A DNA stretch of 64,000 nt from Pelodera strongyloides (Eukaryota > Nematoda > Chromadorea > Rhabditida > Rhabditidae). Below, piece by piece: positions 46,901 through 57,400 of this stretch; the stretch's first letter is position 1, and each line of letters opens with the position of its first letter. The position numbers and the translations under genes were made by a program. The stretch lies in NCBI GenBank assembly GCA_036852015.1, contig JAANDG010000014.1, positions 558,001 to 622,000 on the forward strand. Direction: 5' to 3'. Below the pieces are notes generated by a model. The model did not search any database, was not told where the DNA came from, and saw nothing but the letters and a program-made list of their open reading frames with translations.

Positions 46901-49900
46901 GGCCAGGAATTCTGACGTGAGCATTATTGTTTTATGTTTAACTGTTCAATGAAACATAGCCCTAATTTACTCTATCATCTACGATTTATTTGGAAAGATC
47001 ACTAAAATTAGGTTTTCGCGTTCTCGCGCAGTGTATTTTTAGGCAACCTGCGCTAATGGCTTATTTGTGTCCCTAGTCTAATGCATAACATTGTAGAATA
47101 ATATTCAAACAAACCGGCATCCTCTTTCGCTGTTACTTTGTTTTGCGGAGTTACGATTGCTTTCGGCACCGAAGCCCTGCAATCGATTTCTTTAAAGGGA
47201 TAGGTTCACCTCGAATCGCACTTTTTTTTATAATTTATGTTGATAGTATGACCTATGACGGTCAAACTGCGAAAATTGCAGTAAATTTCCTTTGCTCCCC
47301 GTAGTAGGAGAGCTTGCTCAAAAAAGCTAAACTACCTCGAATCTATAAAACAATTGGAGTACCGCAGCCATGGTAAGTGGGAAATAGCGCAGGAGGCCTG
47401 GAGACGCTAGAAAATACAGGGCCCTTTTATCATCCTCTGTCTATCACAACAATATCTGCACCTCCAGGCCTCCTGCGCTATTTCCCACTTACCATGGCTG
47501 CGGTACTCCAATTGTTTTATAGATTCGAGGTAGTTTAGCTTTTTTTGAGCAAGCTCTCCTACTACGGGGAGCAAAGGAAATTTACTGCAATTTTCGCATA
47601 TGGACCGACATTGGTCATACTATCAACATAAATTATAAAAAAGGTGCAATTCGAGGTGAACCTATCCCTTTAACAGTGATTAGGCAACAGCGATTTCTGC
47701 TTACAGTTAACTTAACAAAGGCATTTCTGTAGTTACCAGGCTAGTCATAGAGAGATGAGAAATGGAATGAAAATATTTCAAAGCGGACTTGAGACGTGCT
47801 TTGTGAAACGCATGCTCGACAGATATAGTCCTGAGCGCCATTGTCCAGCGCAGTTTTCAAAACCCGTCTCATTCCGCTTTAAAACATACTTTGGTGATTG
47901 AGGAGGCGGTGGGGGTGGTGGTTTTGCGGCAGGCGGGAAAGGTGGAGCTGGTGGCGCAACAACCTGGAAAAATTTCTATAATTAGTACTCGCCTGGGCGA
48001 ACCCTCCTGCCCTAGCCCGAAGACGTCGAGCAATTTTTCATATATGGAACTCGTCGTCTCAGGACCTCTGCGGAACTGTCAGAAGCAAACTGTAAACACT
48101 GTACAGTACCACTCTTGAATAAAGGAAAGGTTAGCATGAAATTTCCTTGAATTTCAAACATTCTTTCATAAGTTTGTTCAACAAATGCGACTACCTTATT
48201 CATCAAAACCAATTCTTCTTTAATCTTTTCCAATGGACTTTTGGTCGTTGTTGTTGCTGTTGTTGTTGTTGTTTTGTCTTTGAATTCGTCGTTTTTTGGT
48301 TCAAATTCAAGTTTTTCCCGTTTTTCTGTCTTCTCCTCCTTCTCATTAGTGCATCCGGTCAAGTTAGTTCTCATCATTTCGTTAACTATATCCTGCGTAT
48401 TAAATTCTTCAGAATCTTCCGACGAGGTTAAGCTTTTCAGTTTGATCTCTGGGCCATCGTCAATGAGTTTGGCGCCCATTTCGCTCATCAGAGAATCAAG
48501 AATCTTGGCCGTGGGTTCGGATTTGATGACCGTCGAGGTGACCGTTGGATCAACATTTTCCGTCGCCTTCTGGAAATTTGACTAGCAAACTGTGTCGACG
48601 AAGAATGTTTAACCTTCGCGGTATCGTTTTTTTTAAAGCTGTATGTGCGTGGTTTGTGAAGGACTAGTGTTGTAACACAGTACATACATAATTTGCATAT
48701 AGTACGTTGCCCAGCACACGAGTCACTGACCACGCACAATACAGCACTAATCTAGGAGTTGTTAGGGAGGATCTATTTGTAAGGAATGTTAGCATACCGC
48801 AATCAAACCCGTAGCTGTACTCATAATTATCTAATAATAAAATAATAGCTCACCGATATTTTTGGATTCACATTTGTGGTTACAGCGTGTACGCGTGCAT
48901 GCTGGAAACACGAGCTTTAAAGCGGTATTACACCTGTTTTTTTGAAACATATAATGGACAACTGAATTTTATCGAGCCCACTTTTCTAAGCTGATCAAGA
49001 AACTAATGTTATGAAAATTCAGTATTTTAAGTATGTAGCTGAAGCTGACAAAAACTGGGACAAAGACTAGTAAAAATACCAAACAACGACAACGTATTTC
49101 CCAATCACAACACCCAAGCTGGCATTTTTTTTGATAAATTGACACACTCGCTTGACACACACTGACACAACTTACCGGCCACCTCACGTCCCTTATAGTT
49201 GGTGCTGCAAAAGCGTACGGTCGGAAGCCTACTGCGTGTCCAGAGTGGAGATGTGTATCACCGGTTACTAAAAGAGCGTTCACGCTTTAATTTTACAGGA
49301 TATTCTGCGCTGATTGCGTCCCGCCCCGTTAGCTTCGAGCTACCGGACCGCGCAGGGGGCAGAGACGGAGAATTTGATGAAACTCTCCTCTACCTTTACT
49401 GTCGAAATTGGACTCCTGCTCTTCTGTTCGGTGTACTTCTTGATTCTGGTTCTGGGGACTGCGTCGCACCTCGCCCGATCTTTGAAGGGGCTAAAATAAT
49501 CATATTGGTGAAAATTCACGGCTGTTCGCGCAAAAATGTCGACCCGAATGAGGCGAAAAAACATCGCTATAGTGTGCGCGCCGTGCTGTGGCGCATTTTC
49601 AGATGCGCGCCACGATGACGCCACATTAGAGCGAGATGTACGCCAACATTTATCATAAGTGCGCCACATTCTTAGTTTGCATTCTTGTACCACATCCAAC
49701 AGCATAAACTGATAGTGTTGGTATATGATATTGTTTTACCTCTTTACTTGGCATAAAAATCAAAATCAACTAGTTGAAGGATATGATAACTAACAAAAGG
49801 ATCGATTCGCACTCCTTGTAGTTGATACTGAAAATCTTTCCGTTTTAGGCAATTTCCGTCTGCAGAACCTGAAAGGCAATGAAGCCCTATGAACGTATTT

Positions 49901-50910
49901 ATTATTTTTGTTTAGAAATTAAATAAATTTAGTTCTTTTACGATTCAAGCTTCGCTCCATTGTACAATACATAAGACGGTGTATAATACAACGTTTCACA
50001 ACTTATTTGCAAAAACATGGACGTGTACAAGAAAACTGCTCTTATTTACACATTATATCAACTTTTCTCGTATAATGCAAATATTTTTATTTTGTGCGGT
50101 ACGTTCTTTACTTTACTATGTATTTGCAATTCAGTATCAACTTTTCGCAACTCGGTTATTTTGACAATATTTAACTGTTTACCATACTCCTTAGATTTCG
50201 TTGAGATGGCTATGTTTGCTTAGTGAAACCCCCCCCCCAATGATTCCCATTTTGGAATTTGGAAGAATAAAAGCTTATAATCCGATTATTTTTGTAGTGG
50301 AATTCGGCCAGCACGTGGACCTAAAGCTTATGATGTTGGAAGTTATTTTTTCTTGAAAACGGTCTTTGCTTTATGTACAAACGAAATACCAATATTATCT
50401 ACTTACATTGTTCTTAAAAATCGAAAATAGGAATAGGACAGGTAAAGCGATAACGCTGTGTTTGAAATGTATTTGGACAACTTTACTCCTTTATGTTGCA
50501 TGCAAATGAATCTAATTAGAATAGTATCACGTAGTTGTTCACATACACTATATGGGAATACAACGAACAGCATTCGTTTCGAAAACCGGCTCTTATACCA
50601 CTTTAAAACTCATGACTTTGAGCCAACAATGGTCCGAGTATTGGGGAGTTAAAAATCAACAGTGTGTTCTCCAAAGGAGAGTCGATCGTGCTCGTCCTTT
50701 CCCCAAGAGTGGATCGATTTTCTTTACATTAAAAATTATCGTAAAAGTTTCAAGCCCATTATCATAATTTCATAATTGGTATAACAACGCTTGAACTATC
50801 TTTCAAACAGCGGAAACAAATAATTATTCATGAAACTTACCATAGCACTGTGCATTTATTGTAGAAATAATAAATAGTCCAATAGATAATACAATGCGCA
50901 ACCGCTCCAT
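40994..50910 (-). CDS. Secreted protein with C-terminal ground-like (GRL) domain and long Lys/Glu-rich middle
   Basis: Twenty exons on the minus strand, high to low: 50910-50841, 49868-49795, 48569-48195, 47963-47890, 47176-47115, 46796-46608, 46403-46302, 46036-45912, 45682-45530, 45380-45300, 45233-45126, 44662-44555, 44245-44144, 43862-43779, 43662-43380, 43188-43085, 42623-42512, 42337-42198, 41872-41781, 41117-40994. They total 2562 nt (853 residues), with every phase consistent. Residues 1-20 form a signal peptide ending STINA|Q, followed by a CYGSADGNC pair. Exon 4 is proline-rich (VVAPPAPPFPP). Exons 5-16 are K/E/D-rich. The GRL domain (about 730-830) has SCFYNPTGYACCNVKL, VNSCNI, FETIVSLADF, DLVCKVEIDGK and TYATPYHAD. 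GRL proteins are nematode hedgehog-related secreted proteins, often epidermal. The GRL call is strong; the exact chain of middle exons is an inference. Confidence 0.85.
41781..42623 (-). CDS. Core exons of the ground-like domain
   Basis: Exon 42623-42512 ends PSCFYNPTG. Exon 42337-42198 carries YACCN and NSCNINLMAKKLQEA. Exon 41872-41781 carries HPFETIVSLADFAQNVHF and LVCKVEIDGK. The Cys pattern and the CC pair agree with the ground-like family. The donor at the end of the middle exon is GC (GAG|GCAAGT); reading through instead meets TAG six codons later, so a GC-AG intron is the only frame-preserving solution seen. Confidence 0.88.
42873..43010. mobile_element. Inverted-repeat element with CGTATTCACCAACAC ends, copy 2
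   Basis: GCCCGTATTCACCAACACAC and mirror GTGTTGGTGAATACGGC. It lies in the GRL intron between exons 16 and 17. Confidence 0.7.
44144..45233 (-). CDS. Three duplicated acidic cassette exons of the GRL gene
   Basis: Exons 45233-45126 (36 codons), 44662-44555 (36) and 44245-44144 (34) are clear duplicates. Each starts V(E/A)(E/K) with an acidic D/E run, has EE..VQEGEQ.TVEE (EDGAQSTVEE in the third), and ends in a basic GRR(I/V)K just before a phase-0 donor. All are phase 0-0, so any one can be gained, lost or skipped without a frameshift. Part of the GRL gene. Confidence 0.85.
44287..44358 (+). other. tRNA-like sequence in a GRL intron
   Basis: A-box TAGCGTACTCGG (44294-44305) with D stem GCGT/ACGC, T arm GCGGG-TTCGATT-CCCGC (B-box 44338-44348) and total length of about 72. 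Acceptor and anticodon stems are mismatched, so it is probably a pseudogene. Confidence 0.55.
44868..44930 (-). other. tRNA-like sequence in a GRL intron (minus strand)
   Basis: A-box TGGCGCAGTGG (44921-44911) and B-box GGTTCGATTCC (44881-44871) at normal tRNA spacing. The ends pair poorly. Possibly a tRNA-derived SINE. Confidence 0.55.
45728..45786 (-). repeat. Interstitial telomere-like (TTAGGC)n, degenerate
   Basis: About nine GCCTAA units with a few variants (AAGCCC, AAGCCG), in the GRL intron between exons 8 and 9. Confidence 0.85.
47192..47673. mobile_element. 482-bp palindromic element with AGGGATAGGTTCA ends, in GRL intron 4
   Basis: TTAA-AGGGATAGGTTCACCTCG and mirror. The arms contain CAGGAGGCCTGGAG / CTCCAGGCCTCCTG and TACCATGGCTGCGG. 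Its left TTAA is only 16 bases from the acceptor of GRL exon 5 (47176). Confidence 0.77.
47778..47882. mobile_element. Short AAGCGGACTTGAGACGTG element next to a GRL donor
   Basis: The right end CGTCTCATTCCGCT-TTAA ends at 47882; the GRL exon 4 donor is at 47889 on the minus strand, so the element starts seven bases into the intron. Confidence 0.55.
48005..48117 (-). repeat. Dispersed repeat with CGACGAGTTCC core, copy 3
   Basis: On the minus strand: AGAGGTCCTGAGACGACGAG, TTCCATATATGA, TTCGGGCTAGGGCAGG. In GRL intron 3. Confidence 0.5.
48633..48748. mobile_element. Short TTAA-AGCTGTATGTGCGTGG palindrome
   Basis: Mirror arm CCACGCACAATACAGC. It lies in GRL intron 2, about 65 bases upstream (on minus) of exon 3. 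Confidence 0.55.
50443..50606. mobile_element. TAAAGCGATAACGC...TTATACCACTTTAA element
   Basis: Arms with GTTTGAAATGTATTTGGACA and CATTCGTTTCGAAAACCGGC, in GRL intron 1. Confidence 0.55.
50841..50910 (-). CDS. Signal-peptide exon of the GRL gene
   Basis: The first ATG at 50910 opens a hydrophobic stretch (LRIVLSIGLFIISTI) and a probable cleavage site after NA, then QCY and a phase-1 donor GTAAGT. The next exon (49868-49795) continues GSADGNCLKRKDFQYQLQ. Its donor, GTTAGT, is a weaker but usual nematode form. Confidence 0.75.
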
Positions 50911-52374
50911 GATAGCTCTCAAGTGCTTATAGCCCCGGCTAACACTTTGCTGTTAAGGGTACTAGTGCGTGGGCGGCTTGGCTTGGAAGCTAATAAGTAG
51001 GCTTACGCTCAACTCTTACCCATCGCCTAGCAGAGGGCGGGCTATGTCACTTGTCGCAAATGATAACCCGTCATTACATTTGCTGGATAACTGATTAAGC
51101 GTGCGCCGAGTAAAACCGGTACAAGCCGCGCGAATCAGCGCTAACTGTTGCGATATCTCGGATAACAAGCGAGAATATATGGGCGAACTCAAGAGCGAGA
51201 ACGGAACGAGTTACTTTTTTGGTATGTATTAGACGAATCAGCAAACTTTTAGCAAGCGTAAGTGTCTGAGACTCGAGTGAAATAAATCGATCACGCCAAA
51301 GCGTCCAAAACACTTATTTAAAAGGTGCAGGTTTTTCTCCGCGTCTGCGTAGGGATAGACACGGTAAACGTAAACCCTAGTAAACAGTAAACTTTTTAAA
51401 AACTGTAAATAAGGTAGCCAACGATACTATTTTCCAGTCGTGTTATGCACGAACGCTGGGAAAATAAATATAAAAAACACGAACGCGACAAATTGAGCAT
51501 GAGAGGCCAACCGGTCAACGACAAAAAGCTGACCAAAGTGCTCACAGAAAATGTTCATATAATGCAGGCGAAATCAGTCATAACGAAGACATTTCCAAAC
51601 CACATACCATACCGTTTTAATTTTTTTCTGATTTTACATGGAAAGGCTCGTTCGTGAATACATGTAACCAATGAACATTTATCCGTGTTCCAGAACTACT
51701 ACGCCGCCTGAAGACGTCTTTCCATACTTATGAAACGTCTGAAACATAGATGAAAACAAGAAAAACTGAAAAAGTCGACCAGAAAGTTGGTCTTTTGCAT
51801 AATGAGCTTCGATTGCCTCTCCACCCTTTTAATACTGCGGAACATTTTATTCAAATTGAACTTCCATAACGCACAGAGTGCTAGCGCACACTACAGTTAC
51901 TCTGCTATATAATAAGATATCCGTGTATTTATTTCGAATAAATATTTTCCTATGTGTATTTTTTGCTGGGTGTCCCACCTCTTTAGAAAAAGTAAGCTAT
52001 CTCGGGAATAAAGTCTTCCCTCAACAGTTTTACAATGCCTGCAGACAGTAGGAAAACGAACAGAATAGATAACAGGTAGCAAAAATATGCCATTGTCTGT
52101 TTTAGTGCGATACAACAGATTTCCTTCATTATAATTCACAGATCAGTGCAACTTAGCTAATTAGCATACAGTGGTCGAAACAATAATTGGCAACGTAATC
52201 GTGAGGCGATTCCTCCTATCTCTAGCCTGAAGATCTTTCATACTTCGATGAATGTTCCTTTCCGAACTCACCATCTGCCTACCCTGCCCAGGACCGCAAC
52301 GGAACAAGTCATAGGTCTTTGACACTCAATTGAAACACGTTGAATAAAGATCACATTTTCGACGGATACAATAT

Positions 52375-52541
52375 TTAAAGCGAAACACCGGCCGGTTTTT
52401 GAAACGCATTGCGTACACCTGCTTTCTTATGCAGCATATGCAAATGAGCAAAAATTAGAATAAAAACTAGACCCGAATTAGACCCCACATTGCATAAAGT
52501 ATTTGAGATGCGTTTCAAAAAACTGCCGGTATTTTGTTTAA
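52375..52541. mobile_element. TTAA-AGCG palindromic element
   Basis: TTAA-AGCGAAACACCGGCCGG at the left and a slightly decayed right arm (CTGCCGGTATTTTGT-TTAA). Confidence 0.7.
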
Positions 52542-53023
52542 TATTTCCAAGTTTCGAGACGAAACCAATTCACTGAATACTTTCCCAAGCATATTGAAGC
52601 ATCGAACTCTTCTAAAAAAAACCATCCAGGCCACTGTGTACTATTCCCAAAAAAAAGTCTCCCGTTTTTTTGCTGGCTGCCATTTTATCTGCCCCGTTTG
52701 CTGGGCTAGTCTATTAGCGGTAGGCATTAAACGCGTGTAATCTGCCTATGTACTAAATGGACCTTAATTTCGGGGAGATAAGAAAATGGAATTACAATTA
52801 TAAAGTCACCATTAATAGGCTTTTCTTCTGCATGGCAAGCTATGTCAGAAAACGTCATTCTTAAATTACCGTTTTTCCTGAAAAAAAAAACTTCCTTTTT
52901 ATAAATTAGCTGAAGATAACAGTTGCGAGTTTGTAGTGACCCATTGGTGAAAATCAGCAAACCATTAGAGAGTAACGGTCAAATTTTGGTCTTCATGTTG
53001 CTATGCTATAAGACTGTACGAGG

Positions 53024-53200
53024 TTAAAGCTGACGTTCACGTGGTTAGCGAAAAATATGCTGGATAATTGAAATCACATGTATTATATGCTAATGATGTT
53101 CCATTCTGTGCCGGTGAGCGCCAATTACGACCCTGCTACAGAAGGTTCTTTCTAAATCATCCAGCATATCTTTCATAAATCGCACGACCAACCGCTTTAA
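53024..53200. mobile_element. TTAA-AGCTGACGTTCACGTGG element
   Basis: Right end GCACGACCAACCGCT-TTAA. AATATGCTGGATAATT and ATCCAGCATAT sit in the arms. Confidence 0.55.
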
Positions 53201-54497
53201 TATTTTCTTGAAGTTCTTGCCAACTCTATCGTTGCTTTTTTGGATTGTTGTGAATATCAACTCGACTCTTGTTGTTATTTTTAATAGAGACCTTAGGCAA
53301 ACATTTATTCTTGAGATTGAAAATAGATGATACTATTCCTTTAGTAAGCCCCCGTGAATCATTGTTGTGGCCACGGTACTATTTATGCATATATAATAAA
53401 CAAGAAATTAGGATGCCTGCTTTCACAAGCTCATAGTTGCATATAGGTTATATAACAGTTTATTGATTCACACATCGAAACATATGCAATCAAAAGGATA
53501 CCCTAAGACGAACGGCTTCAGAACAGTTCCTACTAACAAGGGTCCAAACTAAGACACACACATATCACTATAAATATCATACTTAATACTATAAAGAATA
53601 AATTATATAAATTATCTGTTCATTTTTCAACTTGTACGATTTTTCAACTTTTACGGTTTTCAACTTTTAGGTTGCGCTGCATCTTCTTCTAGTCTTCTTC
53701 TTAATTCTCTTCGCCCTCTGAAACAATAATTTTCCACCTCTTTACTAGCGCTTTTCACTTACAAAATAGTTTTTCGCAAGTCATTTTCCGCGAGCACGAA
53801 TTAGTAATGTTAGAAAGTTATAAGTGAACGGTGGTTTACTAAATTGAAGCCGTGGTTTTGATGCATTGCTTCTTTTATAATATTAGTAAATCCAAACTGC
53901 ACTCCTTGCCAGACTTTCCATGGAACTAAATGATCTTCAATTATGCACTGGTGGTGAAACATTTAGAGAAAAATATGAACACTGTTTTGCAAGAATGCAT
54001 GTGAGGAAATTTCCTAATCCAAAGCAGCGTCTTGGAATTTTGTTCCAACTGTTCAATAGTCTGCAAGCGTTTTTCAAAAAATATTGTGATTTGTTATGAT
54101 CTTAGCAGAACAGGACGCTGATTTCACTTGAATATACACAAATCCTGTAGTTTTCATAGTGAAGTAGGCAAAAGTGGTATATTGTAAAAGAGCAACTAAC
54201 TAAAACTAAGTAAGAACGCGTTTCGGAAATTTCAATAACCGTGCTTGCAATAATTTTCTATTAGAAGCTGGTCGTCAATATCTCTTCACATACTGTTTTT
54301 ACTTAGGCTTTTGTTTTAAGTGTATATGTAGAGTAGCAAAAAAGCAGAAAGGAGTGGTCATTCGTCTATCAAACGCATCATGGATTTAAGTTGACCAGTA
54401 TTGGCATCTTTACGCACATATGTTTCCATGATTTTTATTCGAATTTTCACTCTGCACCCGTCCCCAACCAAACTCCACTTTTTTCCTCTACCGTAGT

Positions 54498-57400
54498 ATG
54501 TTACAGACCTTGGGCATGCGGTTACTGTGGCTCTGCGCCGCTCTGGCGGTCGGAGTCGGCGCCGGCGTCGTCGGAACTCAAGACGACGATCTCATCAAAG
54601 ATCTACCCGGTCTCACATTTGTGCCTACTTTCAAGCAACACTCTGGATATCTGGCAACTTCGGCCGGAGATTACCTTCACTATTGGTTGGTCAACTAGAA
54701 CAATTGATTTGTGACAATTTAATGGCCAGCTCAATCACCTTGAACAATTAATATGAAACTACTTAATATGATTATCGATTGCCCTCACACAATTAAGTAT
54801 GTCCGACTGGTTGTGTAGTGCTTATTGCTAGTGAGGTAACTCAAGAAGATGTTAGCAGAAACGTGGCACAAAACAGTACCAGGTGCAAATTTGGAAATTT
54901 TGGGTAAGGAGCTGGACTGGACATCCACATGATGGTGCATGTCTCTGGGGCGCAATTCTTCGATAGGGCAGGGCGCACTGCAGGGCTCCTTTCGGCGAGT
55001 CGTGAAGGCAATCATAGCTTTATTCCTGTTTTCTTGCACTGAAGAGGCGCATTCAGGCACGTTGAGGCGCAGTCCAACCCTGACTGGGCCCCTCTCCTCC
55101 TCTGGCTGAATGGTGGCCCGGGATGTTCATCAATGGACGGTTTCCTCACGGAAATGGGACCATTCCGCCCTACCAAAGACGGACAGCAGTTGGTCGAAAA
55201 CGTGTACGCTTGGAATAAGGTAAGCATGTATTCCGAGTTTGTTTAGTTCTAAAGTTCAAATGAACAAACACTTGCACCTATTTGAGGGCGAGCCGTGTGA
55301 AATGTAATTTTTTTTTACAAGCATTTACTTCTTCGAGGAACAAGAACAAAGGTAAACAAGTAGTTTTGTGCAAGCATATAAGGCCCGCTCCGCATACTTA
55401 CCAAAGAAGAGCGTAGTCTATATGTCCACCGAATACCATTTCCTTTCAGTTCGCCAACATGTTCTTCTTGGAGTCTCCACGCGACATTGGCTATTCATTC
55501 AGAGATCCCAATTTCCCAGCTCCCACCAGTAAATATGGACCCCTTTACAACGATGAACTGGTGTGTATCTTTATGGTCAGACACAAGGGGGTAATTACGT
55601 ACATAGATGCACACATAGACATGTGCATTCGGTTCATTCGGTTCGTGATTACTGTACGAATTCCATATTCACTACGTAAACCGTCCTAAACTCTGTGCAA
55701 TGCAGTTTCGATATCCACTTTTCTTTATACATGGTCAAATTTGCACAATACTGTATGGTGCTTCAAATTTACGCTAGAACCATCGATTGAGTTAATGTAA
55801 TGTAGTTGGCCATACATGTGAACTCAGTGGACCGTTGCTGTGTGTGCGTTGGCCTGATCTACAAATATGCAAAAAGTGCTAGATTGGAGTCTGGAGTCTG
55901 GCGTCTGAAGTTTTTAGTTTTTATCACTTTGAACGGGGACATTGTGTTCTACCCTTTCTATAAAGTCCAGTAAGAGAGAGAGAGATATGAGAGAGATAGA
56001 GATGAGAGAGAGTGAGATGAGAGAGAGAGAAAAATATAGAGAGAGGGAGAGGGAAGGAGAAAGAGAAAGAGAGAGAGAGGGAGAGGAAGAGAGAGAGAGA
56101 TAAAACACATAATAAACGTTTGACCAATTTTCAGACCGCAATTGATAACGCACTGGCAGTAAAGGCATTCTTTGACAAATTTCCGCAATACAAGAACAGG
56201 CCGTTCTTCGTGACCGGTGAGACTTTGGGGTGGGGATTGTCAAAGGGGGTGTCAAAGGGGGTGTTAAAGGGGGTGCCAGAAGGGTTGTCAAGTTGTCAAA
56301 ACTTTATCAGGAACTTTATCAAGGACAGATTTTGTTGGTGGTTGTCACAGGGGTTGTCAAGTTGTCAAAAACTTTATGAAGGCCCGATTTGGGGGGGAGG
56401 TGTCAAAGGGATTGTCAAGTGGTCAAAAACTTTATCAGGGCTCGATTTTGTATGTAGTTTGTACTTTATGAATCGGAAACGGAAGAAAATAGGGAAGTGG
56501 AAAGAAGCTATTACTATATTATTGACTGATCGATCTTAGTCGCTTATTTATTTGCAGGAGAATCCTATGGTGGAGTTTACGTTCCAATGCTGACTAACCT
56601 CCTGATACAAATGATTCAGGTGTGGTAGTTCAAGTTTAAAGCCGTATCGTACCTACCCTTGGAAAATTGCATATGATACGCATATCCTATGTATCCTGCC
56701 CGTCACCGGTTCTTCTAATTTTGGTGCTCGTACAAAGCTTCAGGCAATAAAAAAAAGGATACATAGGATATGTGTATCATATGCAAATTTCCCAAAGTAG
56801 GTACAATACTGCTTCAAAGCGAAGTAACACCCAGTTTTATGGACAACTGCATTCATATGTACATTTTTATGCTAACAATAAGTGAGCTCGAATTGGGGGT
56901 CGATTATTTTTGCACTTGATAAATGGGAATCAGTTATGAAGACACTTTTTAAGACCGGATGTTACATCACTTTAATTTTGTAAACAAGTTTTAAAATTTT
57001 CTCAACAAAATTGGACGTTCGGTTGAGCTAGAATCGAACCCACGTTTTGCTATTCACTGCATTAACCACAGCGCTGCGCAGTTGTCAGATAGTTCAGAAT
57101 TTATTTCTAACTACTTTTATCTAGATTAATAATTTAAATAATTAAAATATCTTAGAACGGAACCCTTCCCGACGTAAACTTGGTCGGTATGGCCGTAGGA
57201 AACGGAGCTCTTTCAAGGACTCAACTTGTCAATTCCGGAATTGATCTGGTCTACTATAGAGGAATCATTGGAAAACCGTGTGTTTATTATTTTTTATCGA
57301 TTAGTTTTCAGAGAATATGTGTAGAAACCTAGAAAGCCACCACTACTGAATTCGAGAATAAGCTACAAAAAGTGTATTATGGTTAAGGAAATGTTTTAGG

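Larger units (their letters stand above)
50911..54497. other. Divergent spacer between the GRL gene and the carboxypeptidase
   Basis: No gene recognised. It holds the presumed promoters of both genes. Three GATAA motifs (51062-51066, 51086-51090, 51171-51175) lie 150-270 bases upstream of the GRL start. Palindromic elements lie at 52375-52541 and 53024-53200. Confidence 0.5.

Noticed and set aside
48012..48194. Read-through of GRL exon 3 beyond VLMNK
   Set aside because: The frame stays open, but runs into a dispersed repeat; the donor GTAGTC at 48194 joins the proline-rich exon in phase, so splicing is preferred. The donor is weak, so some doubt remains.
48147..48585. Plus-strand frames of 94-114 codons with Val/Cys runs
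   Set aside because: Antisense of GRL exon 3 and its Thr run; the minus frame fits splice phases and domain order.
54785..55227. Minus-strand frames of 91 and 71 codons
   Set aside because: They overlap carboxypeptidase exon 2, whose NGGPGCSS motif fixes the plus strand.
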